DNA of 64,000 nt from Candidatus Sodalis endolongispinus (GTDB lineage: Bacteria > Pseudomonadota > Gammaproteobacteria > Enterobacterales > Enterobacteriaceae). Made by a program: the position numbers and the translations under genes. Below the pieces are notes generated by a model that did not search any database, was not told the DNA's origin, and saw nothing but the letters and a program-made list of their open reading frames with translations. Positions 1-9,697 of the stretch are shown here, in pieces. Numbering within the stretch: the first letter of the stretch is position 1; every line of letters starts with the position of its first letter. The stretch is taken from positions 620,001 through 684,000 of the forward strand of contig NZ_JAFJYC010000001.1 in NCBI RefSeq assembly GCF_018777395.1. The letters are read 5' to 3'.

Positions 1-1
1 C

Positions 2-607
2 GCCGGCACGCCTGTCGATGGCGCCGGGGAAGGCAATCTGGTCATCACCGACGCCTGGCCCGGTCAAGCGCGTACGCTCTATGGCGATCACGATCGGTTC
101 GAGCAGACCTATTTCTCCACCTTCAAAGGCATGTATTTCAGCGGGGACGGCGTCCGGCGCGATGAAGACGGTTATTATTGGATAACCGGCCGCGTCGATG
201 ACGTACTGAACGTTTCCGGCCACCGCCTCGGCACCGCCGAGATCGAATCGGCTTTGGTGGCACATCCGAAAATTGCTGAAGCGGCGGTGGTGGGGATCCC
301 GCACAACATTAAAGGCCAGGCGATTTACGCTTATATCACCCTCAACGCGGGCGAAACGCCGACGCCTGAGCTGTATAACGAGGTCCGCGCCTGGATGCGT
401 AAAGAAATCGGCGCGATCGCCACCCCCGATGTTCTGCATTGGACCGATTCGCTGCCGAAAACCCGCTCCGGAAAGATAATGCGCCGCATCTTGCGTAAGA
501 TTGCCGCCGGCGACACCGGCAATCTGGGCGACACCTCAACGCTGGCCGATCCTGGCGTGGTCGAAAAACTGCTGGAAGAAAAACATAGTCTTACCTTGCC
601 TTCGTAA
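2..607 (+). CDS. acs: acetyl-CoA synthetase, C-terminal part (5' end outside the window)
   Basis: Acs activates acetate to acetyl-CoA through acetyl-AMP in the cytoplasm and is the high-affinity acetate-scavenging enzyme. The reading frame is open from base 2, so the gene enters the window from the left; an internal ATG at 131 is not the start. The visible 201 residues are the C-terminal domain of the AMP-forming ligase family. They include the hinge motif [13 protein letters not shown] and the catalytic-lysine motif SGKIMRR, whose Lys is the residue acetylated in known Acs proteins. The C-terminus ends normally with a LLEEK-type tail. It is followed by a hairpin terminator and then yjcH and actP, the order of the E. 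coli acetate operon. No lesion is visible in this part; the missing upstream part cannot be judged. Confidence 0.95.
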   Translation, partial: AGTPVDGAGEGNLVITDAWPGQARTLYGDHDRFEQTYFSTFKGMYFSGDGVRRDEDGYYWITGRVDDVLNVSGHRLGTAEIESALVAHPKIAEAAVVGIPHNIKGQAIYAYITLNAGETPTPELYNEVRAWMRKEIGAIATPDVLHWTDSLPKTRSGKIMRRILRKIAAGDTGNLGDTSTLADPGVVEKLLEEKHSLTLPS

Positions 608-613
608 CCCTCC

Positions 614-636
614 GCCACCTCCGGGTGGCTTTTTTC
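614..636 (+). terminator. intercistronic terminator/attenuator between acs and yjcH
   Basis: A 6-bp perfect stem (GCCACC/GGTGGC) with a TCCG loop is followed directly by a run of six T. It starts seven bases after the acs stop codon, so it probably ends or attenuates acs transcription before yjcH-actP. Confidence 0.75.
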
Positions 637-669
637 TATCGTACCTCTGACCCTACTGGAGGATCCCTG

Positions 670-956
670 ATGAATGAGATCATTTATCAACGGATACAGA
701 GCAATCCGCGTTTTCAAGAACTGGTGAGCAAACGCCAGCGTTTCGCCTGGTTGCTTGCCCTTATCATGCTGGTGCTGTATTACGGTTTCATCCTGCTTAT
801 TGCTTTCGCGCCAGATTGGCTGGGAACGCCATTGCACCCCGGCACCAGCGTAACCCGCGGCATACCGCTCGGCATCTGGTTGATTTCATTCGCGCCAACG
901 GCGAGTTCGACCGTCTGACCCAACAGCTTTTGCGCGAGGTGCAGCATGACCAATAA
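670..956 (+). pseudogene. yjcH: yjcH, DUF485 inner-membrane protein, frameshifted
   Basis: YjcH is a small two-TM protein of about 104 residues encoded between acs and actP. The start at 670 follows a GGAGGATCC ribosome-binding site. The first ~70 residues (MNEIIYQRIQ, then a TM segment and TSVTRGIPLGIW) match the family. The second TM helix is then mostly missing, and the reading frame runs to a premature stop at 916-918. The normal C-terminus ([14 protein letters not shown], ending at TAA 954-956) is present in another frame from 891. A small deletion near 880-890 that is not a multiple of three explains both facts. The ancestral stop still overlaps the actP start at 946, so actP expression by coupling may be reduced. 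Confidence 0.82.
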
Positions 957-2604
957 CGCCCGCTGGACATTGGCGCTGCCGCTGGCGGCCTGTCCGCTAC
1001 TGATTCAGGCAGAAACGGTTAATGGCGCGGTCCAGCGCCAACCGCTGAATATTCAGGCCATCATACTGTTTGTATTGTTCGTCGCCGCCACGCTGTATAT
1101 CACCTATTGGGCGTCGAAACGCACCCGTTCGCGGAAAGATTATTACACCGCCGGCGGCAATATCACCGGGTTGCAAAACGGCCTGGCCATCTCCGGCGAT
1201 TTCATGTCCGCCGCGTCATTCCTCGGCATTTCGGCGCTGGTCTACACGTCGGGCTATGACGGGCTGATTTATTCCCTCGGTTTTCTCGTGGGCTGGCCGA
1301 TCATTTTATTTTTGATAGCCGAACGGCTGCGCAATCTGGGGCGTTATACCTTCGCCGACGTCGCCTCTTACCGGTTGCAGCAAAAACCGATCCGCACCCT
1401 GTCCGCCTGCGGCTCGCTGGTGGTGGCGCTGTACCTGATAGCCCAGATGGTGGGCGCAGGCAAGCTGATACAGCTGTTTTTCGGCCTTAATTATCATATC
1501 GCCGTGGTCCTGGTGGGCATCCTGATGGTGTTGTATGTCCTGTTCGGCGGCATGCTGGCCACGACCTGGGTACAAATCATCAAGGCGGTGCTGCTGCTGG
1601 CCGGGGCGAGTTTCATGGCGCTGATGGTGATGAAGACCGTCGGTTTCAGCTTTAACCGGCTGTTTGCCGACGCCATGGCGGTACACGGCAAAGGCGCGGC
1701 AATTATGCGCCCCGGCGGCCTGGTGGCCGACCCCGTCTCGGCGCTGTCGCTGGGTCTGGCGCTGATGTTCGGCACGGCGGGCCTGCCGCATATTCTGATG
1801 CGCTTTTTCACCGTCAGTGATGCCCGCGAGGCGCGTAAAAGCGTGTTTTATGCCACCGGGTTTATGGGCTATTTCTACTTTCTGACCTTCATCATCGGCT
1901 TCGGTGCGATTTTGTTGGTGGGCGCTAACCCCGCCTTCAAAGACAGCGTCGGCGCGCCGCTAGGCGGCAACAATATGGCGGCGGTGCATCTGGCTAACGC
2001 CGTCGGCGGCAATTTCTTCCTGGGCTTTATCTCGGCGGTGGCTTTCGCCACTATTCTGGCGGTGGTGGCGGGGTTGACGCTGGCCGGCGCCTCGGCGGTG
2101 TCGCACGATCTGTACGCCAGCGTGATAAAAGCGGGAAAAGCAACGGGGCGCGACGAGCTGCGGGTGTCGAAAATTACCGTCGTGGTGCTGGGTTTTGTGA
2201 CTATTGGTCTCGGCATTTTGTTTGAGAATCAAAATATCGCTTTTATGGTCGGTCTGGCGTTTTCCATCGCCGCCAGCTGTAATTTCCCCATCATTTTGCT
2301 GTCAATGTATTGGCGCCGCCTGACGACTCGCGGCGCAATGATCGGCGGCTGGCTGGGGCTCATCACCGCGGTGGTGCTGATGATCATCGGTCCGACAATC
2401 TGGGTGCATGTGTTGGGGCACGCCAAACCGATTTACCCTTATGAATACCCGGCACTGTTCTCGATGCTGGTGGCATTTATCGGCACTTGGCTGTTTTCCA
2501 TTACCGATCATTCGGCGCAGGGTGCCAGGGAGCGCGAGCTGTTTATGCCGCAATTTATACGTTCCCAGACCGGTATCGGCATTTCCACTGGCGCGGACCA
2601 TTAG
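946..2604 (+). CDS. actP: cation/acetate symporter ActP
   Basis: ActP is a sodium:solute symporter family permease that imports acetate and glycolate across the inner membrane and works with Acs in acetate scavenging. The 552-residue product has the usual length (E. coli 549). An N-terminal signal-like segment precedes about 13 hydrophobic helices. Conserved stretches include [31 protein letters not shown] and [11 protein letters not shown]. The ATG at 946 lies inside the last codons of the yjcH pseudogene, the coupled arrangement of E. coli. No lesion is visible. An acetate importer kept next to acs suggests that acetate use is still under selection. Confidence 0.96.
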   Translation: MTNNARWTLALPLAACPLLIQAETVNGAVQRQPLNIQAIILFVLFVAATLYITYWASKRTRSRKDYYTAGGNITGLQNGLAISGDFMSAASFLGISALVYTSGYDGLIYSLGFLVGWPIILFLIAERLRNLGRYTFADVASYRLQQKPIRTLSACGSLVVALYLIAQMVGAGKLIQLFFGLNYHIAVVLVGILMVLYVLFGGMLATTWVQIIKAVLLLAGASFMALMVMKTVGFSFNRLFADAMAVHGKGAAIMRPGGLVADPVSALSLGLALMFGTAGLPHILMRFFTVSDAREARKSVFYATGFMGYFYFLTFIIGFGAILLVGANPAFKDSVGAPLGGNNMAAVHLANAVGGNFFLGFISAVAFATILAVVAGLTLAGASAVSHDLYASVIKAGKATGRDELRVSKITVVVLGFVTIGLGILFENQNIAFMVGLAFSIAASCNFPIILLSMYWRRLTTRGAMIGGWLGLITAVVLMIIGPTIWVHVLGHAKPIYPYEYPALFSMLVAFIGTWLFSITDHSAQGARERELFMPQFIRSQTGIGISTGADH

Positions 2605-2833
2605 CCGCTCATCCCGCAACACGCAGCTTTGGTCGCGCCCGTCATGGCGCGGCCTCGATAAGAAGCCTGGGAGTGCTTACTCTGTCTGATGGAGCCGCGT
2701 AAGGGTAACATTCGTTGAGGGAGCCGGGATGGAGGGCGATGGTTCGCCCGGGATCACTGCGGGTGACGGGCTGGAGGATGATAGATAACACCGTAGCGTA
2801 ACGGTAGCCGCACCGGGATGACTCAGTTGACCA
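2605..2833. other. intergenic region between convergent actP and lrgB
   Basis: The 229 bases contain no gene I can support. Short ORFs crossing it are continuations of shadow frames from actP. No clear terminator with a T-run was identified. Confidence 0.5.
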
Positions 2834-3514
2834 CTACCACATGATATGGCCGATCACCGGCGCAAACAGCACCGTAACCACCCCGGCCAGCATCATTACC
2901 AGGCTGGACACCACCCCTTCCCGTTGCACCATCTCATAAGCGCGGGCGGTGCCGGCGCCGTGGGACGACGCACCTAACCCCGCTCCTCTCGCCACGTCTG
3001 CCCGTACCGCCAGACGCAAAAACAAGATATCGCCAACCGCCATGCCGAATACGCCGGTTATCACCACGAACCGCGCCACCAGATCCGGTTGACCGCCCAC
3101 TTGCTCCGCCGCGGCCAGCGCAAACGGCGTGGTAATCTAGCGTACCGACAGACTGCGTTGCACCACTTCCGACAGCGCCAGCCAGACCGAGCTCGCCACC
3201 GCCACCACGGTTGAGGTAATGACGCCGGCGCTTAACGAAAGCCAGTGGCGGCGGATAATGGCCATATTTTCATAAACCGGCACCGCAAAAGCGATGGTGG
3301 ACGGCCCCAACAGCCATAGCAACCAGCGGTTCTCCCCCATATAGTGCTGGTATGAGACATGGGTCAGCACCAGCAACAACGCCAGCACCGCCGGGGTAAA
3401 AATCAGCGGCATCAGCGGTAAATGGTGAAAACGGCGATACAATTGTTTATTGAAGAAATACAGCAGCAGCGTCACCAACAGACACAGCGCGCCCAGCATA
3501 AAATCACTGCTCAT
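2834..3514 (-). pseudogene. LrgB/CidB-family membrane protein with in-frame amber codon
   Basis: LrgB-family proteins are polytopic membrane proteins paired with CidA/LrgA in holin-like or pyruvate/acetate export systems. The frame starts at ATG 3514 (MSSDFMLGALCLL), overlapping the end of the upstream lrgA-like gene by 11 bases. It is interrupted by TAG at 3137-3139, after RSLSVR. The same frame continues without a shift (ITTPFALAAAEQVGG, then GDILFLRLAVRADVARGAGLGASSHGAGTAR in pieces) to the normal end at 2834. The break falls in the strongly conserved SVTTP-type motif of the family. A single base change (for example TGG or TCG to TAG) explains it. Unless amber suppression occurs, only about the first 125 residues would be made. 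Confidence 0.85.
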
Positions 3515-3917
3515 GCCGTTTCCTGCGCGCCAGCCACAGCTCAAAACGGTAGACCCGGTCCACTACCAGCGCGGTGATCCCCAGTACCAGCGCGGTGCTC
3601 AACGCGATAACCAGAAAGATACGCCAGCCCTCCACGCGCAATAATTGGCTGTAATTCACCACCGCCGGCACAAAGAACAACAACATTTCCGCCAGTAACC
3701 AGCGTGCGCCGTCGCGCACCCACCCCAGGGGAAGAATGCGCAATAAAATCAAGGCCAGCAACAGGAACATGCCGACGATATTGGCCGGCAGCGGTAAATG
3801 AAAACGCAGCACCAGCTGCTGCGCCAGCAGAAATAGTCCGACGTATAGCGCGACCTGCAGCGGCACCTGCACGCGAGACCAACGCGGTGGGGCAACGAGG
3901 CGCCCGGTCAGCGACAT
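3504..3917 (-). CDS. CidA/LrgA-family holin-like protein
   Basis: The product is 137 residues, the usual size for the family, with four hydrophobic helices and the conserved LPLPANIVGMFLLLALIL core. Family members act at the inner membrane with an LrgB/CidB partner; roles proposed in other bacteria include holin-like export, murein hydrolase control and pyruvate transport. It is first in a two-gene operon with the lrgB-like gene, which overlaps its stop codon and is broken. The divergent LysR gene at 4022 is its likely regulator, as in cidR-cidAB and ywbIHG-type loci of Bacilli. The gene itself shows no lesion, so it now appears to be an orphan half of the pair. Confidence 0.85.
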   Translation of the reverse strand: MSLTGRLVAPPRWSRVQVPLQVALYVGLFLLAQQLVLRFHLPLPANIVGMFLLLALILLRILPLGWVRDGARWLLAEMLLFFVPAVVNYSQLLRVEGWRIFLVIALSTALVLGITALVVDRVYRFELWLARRKRHEQ

Positions 3918-4021
3918 AACACTACCCTTAACAATGTGAGATTGCTCACAGTATAGGCGGCTGGTAAATATTGCTGAAAATGAATTAATATCATGGGAAT
4001 CATGCCCTGTAGGAATAGTTC

Positions 4022-4939
4022 ATGGATATTCGTACGCTGCGCTATTTTGTCGAGGTAATCCGGCAACAAAGCTTTACCCGGGCGGCCGCCAAACTCTATG
4101 TCACCCAACCCACCATCAGCAAAATGCTCAAACATCTGGAAGATGAGCTGGATTGCCGGCTAATCGTAAGTGAAGGGCGCACGTTAAAGATGACCGATAG
4201 CGGCCGGGCGCTTTATCAGCGCGGTTTGACGATCCTCAATGAGTTCGGGCAATTACAGGCGGAGCTCGAGGATGTTAACGCCCTGCGCAAGGGACGGCTG
4301 CGGCTGGGCATCCCCCCGATGGTGGGGACGCAAATGGCGGAGCTTATCGGCGATTTCCGCCAGCGCTACCCGGGTATCGAGCTGGAGATAGCCGAATTTG
4401 GCGGCGTCACCATGCAACAGGCGGTGCTGGCCGGCGATTTGGATCTGGCGCTGACCGCGCTGACTGCCGAGGTCGATCCCGATCTAGCCGCGCTGCCGCT
4501 ATTTAGCCATCCGTTGTGTGCAGTCGTGCCGCGGCGCGCGCCCTGGTTGACGCGGCGCCAGGTCCCGTTTACGGCATTGGGCGAGTGGCCGGTATTAATA
4601 TATAACGAAGATTTTTCGCTGTACCGGCAATTGCTTAACGCTTTCGACGCGGCCGGGATTGAACCGCAAATTGCGGTGCGCAGCGGACAGTGGGATTTTC
4701 TGGCGTCGATGGCGGCGGCGGGCATTGGTATAGCCGTGCTGCCGGAACCGCTTTGCCGCCGGCTGGATAGCCAACGTCTGCTGTGGTTGCCGCTGATGCC
4801 GCAAATGCTGTGGCAATTAGGGCTTATCTGGCGCCAGAACAGCTATTTGTCCCATGGCGCTCAGGCGTGGATCGTCGCCTGCCACGAACGCGGGCCCCCC
4901 GGCGAGCGGCCACGAGCCATCGCGCCAGACGCGCCCTAG
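4022..4939 (+). CDS. LysR-family transcriptional regulator (CidR-like)
   Basis: This 305-residue regulator has the N-terminal winged helix-turn-helix of the LysR family (MDIRTLRYFVEVIRQQSFTRA, quoted in part; helix TQPTISKMLKHLE). A periplasmic-binding-like effector domain follows from about residue 90 to 295. It is transcribed away from the cidA/lrgA-lrgB pair with 104 bases between the starts, the normal layout for a LysR gene and its target. Its last residues (GERPRAIAPDAP) lie within an imperfect tandem duplication of DNA, so the natural C-terminus may have been altered. The inducer is unknown; acetate or pyruvate would fit relatives and the nearby acs/actP genes, but that is inference. 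Confidence 0.88.
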   Translation: MDIRTLRYFVEVIRQQSFTRAAAKLYVTQPTISKMLKHLEDELDCRLIVSEGRTLKMTDSGRALYQRGLTILNEFGQLQAELEDVNALRKGRLRLGIPPMVGTQMAELIGDFRQRYPGIELEIAEFGGVTMQQAVLAGDLDLALTALTAEVDPDLAALPLFSHPLCAVVPRRAPWLTRRQVPFTALGEWPVLIYNEDFSLYRQLLNAFDAAGIEPQIAVRSGQWDFLASMAAAGIGIAVLPEPLCRRLDSQRLLWLPLMPQMLWQLGLIWRQNSYLSHGAQAWIVACHERGPPGERPRAIAPDAP

Positions 4940-5052
4940 TTACTTGGACGCGGTTCATCTCCAGCAGCGAGCGCTGCCCCCGGCAAGCGGCCATTGCGCC
5001 AGGCGCGCCCTGCCGCGTGGACGCGATTTATCCCCCGCTCGAAGCGCTCCCC
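4901..5052. repeat. imperfect tandem duplication (about 80 + 71 bases)
   Basis: Bases 4901-4980 and 4982-5052 align by eye over nearly their whole length. They share GGC-AGCGGCCA, GCGCCAG-CGCGCCCT, TGGACGCG-TT and GAGCGCT/GAAGCGCT blocks with several small gaps. The first copy overlaps the last codons of the LysR gene and the second fills the gap before yjcE. Confidence 0.6.
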
Positions 5053-5074
5053 AGTCACGTGCCGGCAGCGCGGC

Positions 5075-6758
5075 CTATTCGTGCTCGACCAGCAGCGCTT
5101 CCAGCAAATCCAAATCGTGCAGTAACTTCATCAGCGTTTCATTGCTGATTTTTTGCTGCGCGCGCAAATGATAATATTCGCCGCGCTCGGCGCGCAGCGC
5201 GTTAAGCCGCATGCGCCGCTCCAGATTCTCAATCAACAGGGCGCTGTACGCGTCGTCGTTGCCGTCAATGCGGCGGCGTAAATTGCCGATAACCCGGGCG
5301 CTGACTTCGTTGAGAATTTGACTGTCGATATTCTCTTCCTGACTATTGGCCAGCCGCTCTTCCATTTTATGCAGACTTTCAATGGCCACTTCCGCTGCCG
5401 CCGCACGGGCCATACGTTCTTCCTGACGGTGCTGCGTTTTGTCGGACACTTGAATACCGCGCAGCGGCAGCGGCAGCGGCAGCGGCAGCGGCAGCGGCAG
5501 CGGCAGCGGCAGAACAATCACGCCACAGATAAGGGAGAACAGAATCACGCCGGTGGCGATAAACACCAGTTGGTAACGCGAGGGAAACGCTGAACCGTCG
5601 CTGAGCAGCAAGGGAATCGACAACACGCCCGCAAGCGTAATGGCGCCGCGCACGCCGGCGAAAGAGGCTATCAGAATTTCGCGCGTGCTATAGTCGCCGA
5701 AGACCATCGGCCGCTTGGTCATAAAACGCAAACTTATGCGTTTCATCAGCCACAGCCAGCCGAAACGCAGCACCATCAACGCAGCGTAGATAAGAATAAC
5801 ATCGGTAAACAGCATCCAGTTCTGGATGGTGGGATCCAGTTCCTCCTGGGTAATGGAAGTCTCCAGAATGTCCGGCAGTTGTAGTCACAGCATGATAAAG
5901 ACCATACCGTTGAAGACAAACTCCAGCATCGCCCAGACACTGTTGCCGCGCAGCCGCATTGCCAGCGGCGCATTGCGGATAATGCCCGACTGACCGATGG
6001 TCATGCCGGACGCCACTGCGGCCAGGATGCCGGAAACGCCGATATGCTCGGCAATCAGATAGGCGGCGAACGGCAACAGCAGCAGCAATACCGTCTGCGT
6101 CGCCGCGTCGTCGCCGCTCCAACGGGTAATCAGCCGCAGGGACTTGCTATAACCCCAGGTCACCGCCACGCCGGCCAGCAGACCGCCCGCCGCCACTTTG
6201 ACAAACTCGAGCGAAGCCGCCGCCGACGGAAAACACCATCGTCCCCATTGCCACCGCGATAGCAAATTTTAGCGACACCAGACCGGAGGCGTCGTTCATC
6301 AGCGCCTCGCCCTGCAGAATGTCCATCAACTTCTTCGGGATGCGCCCTTCGCCGACAATCCCCGACAGCGCGACCGCATCGGTGGGCGATAGCACCGCCG
6401 CCAGCGCCAGCGACGCCACCAGCGGGATACCCGGCACCATCCAGTAAATCAGATAACCGATACCGACCACCGTGATAATCACCAAGACTAACGCCAGCGC
6501 CACAATCTCGCCGCCGTGGCGCAAAAATTCGCGCGTTGGCGTCTTCCAGCCATCGGAAAACAACAGCGGCGGGATGAACAGCACCAGGAAAAGCTCCGGG
6601 TTGAAATCCACGTGCAAGCCGAATTTCGGCCAGGCAAGCAGCGCTCCGAGTGCTATCTGCATCAGCGGCAGCGGAATTCGAAACGGTAGGATCCGTGTCA
6701 CTACCCCGGAAAGAGACACGATAAGGGTGAGGATAAGAATCGTAAAAAAAATTTCCAT
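5075..6758 (-). pseudogene. yjcE: yjcE, CPA1-family Na+/H+ antiporter, multiply disrupted
   Basis: YjcE is a ~550-residue inner-membrane cation/proton antiporter. The start at 6758 (MEIFFTILILTLIVSLSG) and the N-terminal half are normal, including PTDAVALSGIVGEGRIPKK. Near 6225-6235 the frame shifts by +1 or -2, after FSVGGG. The continuing frame (ASLEFVKVAAGG onwards) then meets an in-frame TGA at 5885-5887, where relatives have Gly in FLLLGLQLPG. Beyond it the same frame resumes to the normal C-terminus ending DLDLLEALLVEHE. At 5465-5512 eight tandem CGGCAG units expand a Leu-Pro stretch where relatives have only one LP. At least two independent disabling events make this a clear pseudogene. 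It lies upstream of ssb/uvrA in a gene order like that of E. coli. Confidence 0.92.
5465..5512. repeat. hexanucleotide microsatellite, 8 copies of CGGCAG
   Basis: Eight perfect, uninterrupted CGGCAG units lie inside the yjcE pseudogene, where they encode an (LP)8 run on the minus strand. The unit is in phase with codons, so copy-number change alone would not shift the frame. Confidence 0.97.
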
Positions 6759-6954
6759 GCTTTCCTTAGTCTCTAGCTTTTGCGGCAATGTGCGGGACGC
6801 GCGAGAAAATCTCCCCGCAAACGCGAACCCCGATGATAGTAGATCATTTTCCCGGCAGTTAAAAAGCCGTTATCAACTATCGGCCTGTCTAATAGAATTT
6901 TTAACCGTTATAAATAACGGCCGTCGACTCGCAGTTGATAAGGCGAAAAAAAAC

Positions 6955-6978
6955 GCACCGGCAAGCCGGTGCTTTTTT
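6955..6978 (-). terminator. bidirectional rho-independent terminator downstream of the TonB receptor
   Basis: A 7-bp stem (GCACCGG/CCGGTGC) has a T-run on the plus-strand side (6973-6978) and an A-run before it (6946-6953). It can therefore terminate minus-strand transcription from the receptor gene as well as plus-strand reads. Confidence 0.8.
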
Positions 6979-7008
6979 ACCCCTGGACGGCAAGCGCCAG
7001 AGGGAGAT

Positions 7009-9253
7009 TTAAAAATCCACGGTCATCGAAAGTTTCAGCGAACGCGGGTCTCCCTGGGTCAGGTAGCCATCGCTGGCCGACACCCAGTAGTTCTCGTTGG
7101 TGACGTTTTCCACGTTGGCACGCCAAACGATGTTGTTTTTCGGCAACTGCATATCGTAACGCACGCCTAAATCCAGACGGGTCCAGCCGCTGGCCTTCAG
7201 ATCGTTGGCTTCGTCAACATACTGGGCGCCGGTGCGAATGACACGGCCGGTGGCGGCGAAGCCGCTGAGCCCCGGCAGATCCCATTCGCCGACCAGCACG
7301 AACTGATAGCGCGGCACGCCGATGGCGTCATTACCGTCATTGGTGCCGTCCTGGGTTTTGGTCAACTCAGGATCCATCCAGGTCGCGCTGCCGTTCAGGC
7401 GCACGCCGACCACCGGCTCACCGAACAGGTTAAGTTCAATGCCGCGGTTGCGTTCCTCGGCGTAGTTGCCGTATTCATATTGCGCATTGCCGTTGCTGGT
7501 GCCCAAATAGCGATAGGCGGCCACCGGTTTTTTAATTTCAAACACCGCCAGCGAGCCGGCGACACGGCCGTAATCCGCTTTCACGCCCACTTCATTTTGC
7601 TTCGAGGTTTCGACGCCGGTAACCTGGCCGCCGTTGACCACGGTGCCGGAATTATAGGTCGTGCCAGCGGTTTCACCGGCCTGCAGCGCTTCGATATGGT
7701 TGGCGTACAAGGAGATGTGCTCCCAAGGCTTGACCACCAGACCGAAGGCCGGCGTCACTACTCTGGTACGCTCAAACTTAGTGGTCTCTTCGCCGGTGTA
7801 AGCGTAGTTGGTCACATTGACGCTCTGGCGACGCAGACCGGCTATCAGCTTCAGGCGATCGTCAAGCATCGACAAGGTATCCGACAGACTCACGCCACTG
7901 TTATAAGTACGGTTGGTGACGCCGGGGTTGCCCATCTTACCGCCCGCATAGGTCGCGTCCGTCGGCTCATCGGAATAGCTCGGATCGTAGATATTGGTGG
8001 CGAGGCTGCTGGACGAGATTTGATAGGCGGTACGTACGCGGCGGTAGGTGCTGGAATAACCCAGATTGACGCTGTGGTCGATAAAACCGGTGTCAAACTT
8101 ACCGCGAATGCCCGCCTGGCTGGAGATGCTGTCGGAGAAGTAAGGTACCCGCATCTGGCCCATGGTGGCATCACCATCATCGTTAAAGGGCGTGGCGTTG
8201 GAATAGGAACCGTATTCATGGGTATGGTTGCCGCCGACCGCGCCATAGACCGTCCAGTCATCGGTCAGGTCGTATTCGCCGCGCAGCGCGCCAAACTGGC
8301 TTTCAGTGTCAGTGAACGCCCACTTTTGACCGTAGTTGGTTGTGGCGGAAGGTGCCTTGAGAATTTTATCCATACCGGAGGTATACACCACCCCACGCGC
8401 ACCGTGCACCGTTTGTTTCTCGGCGCCCGCATCCAGTGAGGCGCGGAAACGGTCGCCGCGGTAATCCAGGCCAATGGTACCGAGCGTCAAACGGCGATTT
8501 TGATTGTCGACCGCCGTCTCGCCCTCGCGATGCACGCCACTCACCCACACGCCCCATTGGTTGTTGTCGCCGAAACGGCGCGCAACGTCAAAGGCGCCGC
8601 CGATCTGGGATTTAGAGGTATAGTCAACAGAAACACGGTTCAGCGGCTCGTCGCCGGCCCGTTTCGGTTCAATATTAACGGTGCCCCCCACGCCGGTAGC
8701 GACAAATTGGCGCGGCAGGACGCATAGAGGCCGCCGTAAGCAATATCTTCGCTATAAACGTACCCGGAACGACTCTTGGGTGTTGCCGTAGCCGTAGGTG
8801 GTTTGCACCGAGGCGTCGTTTCGTAACACATCGGTCAGGGAGCGCGTCTGCTGATCCTGCATCAGCTTGGCGGTAATAGCCGACCACGTTGAACGGCACA
8901 TCTTGCGCCGACTGCTCACCCAGCAGACCCAACCGGCCACCGTTGGCGATTTGACCATCCAGATAAGCCGGCACCAGCCGATCGCCACCTGGCGTGAAGA
9001 CGTTGTCCGGTTTCGCTACCACGGTAATGGTTTCCGTGCCGTTACCGACTACAGCAGCGGGAGCGCCGCCGCCGGTCGCCGCCGGGGCGGCAGTCGTGCT
9101 GGTGTTAGCGGCGGTGGCGGTGGTCGTGGCGGTTGTGGTGGTCGCGGCATAAACCGGTACGGCCATAGAACCACAGCAGGCGCTGATGAATAACGCCAGC
9201 AGGCGCGGCGAAGAAACCTTGGCCGCAGGGAAAACGAGACGCGCGGTGCACAT
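7009..9253 (-). pseudogene. TonB-dependent siderophore receptor (FcuA/ferrichrome-type), multiply frameshifted
   Basis: The intact family member is an outer-membrane ligand-gated porin for ferric hydroxamate siderophores. A start at 9253 gives a signal peptide and a Thr/Ala-rich spacer. The TonB-box/plug beginning follows (ETITVVAKPDNVFTPGGD, LVPAYLDGQIANGGRLG). The frame breaks at about 8875 (an extra T after the NVVGY codons), again near 8755-8762 and again near 8720. About 25 plug residues expected before GVGGTVNIEPKR are also missing. From 8691 to 7009 a 560-codon barrel frame is intact and ends in the C-terminal aromatic signature (LKLSMTVDF). The long open barrel suggests recent inactivation. 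A Fur box lies upstream. The exact siderophore cannot be assigned from sequence alone; FcuA-like is my best match. Confidence 0.88.
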
Positions 9254-9279
9254 ATAATCATTACTCGGTTAAATGTGAA

Positions 9280-9294
9280 TGATAATAGTTATTA
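9280..9294 (-). promoter_or_regulatory. Fur box upstream of the TonB receptor
   Basis: TGATAATAGTTATTA matches the 7-1-7 Fur consensus (TGATAATnATTATCA) at 12 of 14 defined positions. It lies 27 bases upstream of the receptor start codon in an AT-rich promoter region. Confidence 0.75.
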
Positions 9295-9697
9295 TAAGAG
9301 TTATTGATTATGTAAATTCAGGTCAATATTGCAAGAGGTTGTTAACTATTTTTAATGAAAAGTTTTATTAAAGGAAAATAACAGGCGTTAAGAAAGTGTA
9401 ACGCGGGCATAGAGAATCAACCCCCGCCCGGCGGGAGCCGGGGTGCTATCGTGAAAGCACCTGCGGGCGCGCGTAGTGATAGGCGCGCGGGCACATATCA
9501 ACAGCGACCTGCACCGGCCTGGCATTCAATGAGTAAGCGCAGGTCCGGGCTGGTCGAGGGCGAGCGCCGGCGGGTATCGCCAAAGTTGGTCTTATTGAGG
9601 CTGATATTGCCTGGGCGTGCATTACCAAGACCCCAGCACCGCACCGCCCAGACTGCGCCGTGCGGCCTGGCCGCTCACGTCAGCGCTAACGGCCGCC
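9295..9697. other. intergenic region without recognised gene
   Basis: The AT-rich promoter flank (to about 9400) gives way to GC-rich DNA from 9411. Small ORFs on both strands here (for example 9446-9628 minus, 9451-9834 plus) have no recognisable domain and overlap on opposite strands. A GC-rich hairpin at 9427-9442 lacks a T-run. It may be eroded coding sequence, but nothing is identifiable. Confidence 0.5.

Noticed and set aside
7480..8439. 319-codon plus-strand ORF antisense to the TonB receptor barrel
   Set aside because: It is the shadow of the coding minus strand; no domain or ribosome-binding site supports it.
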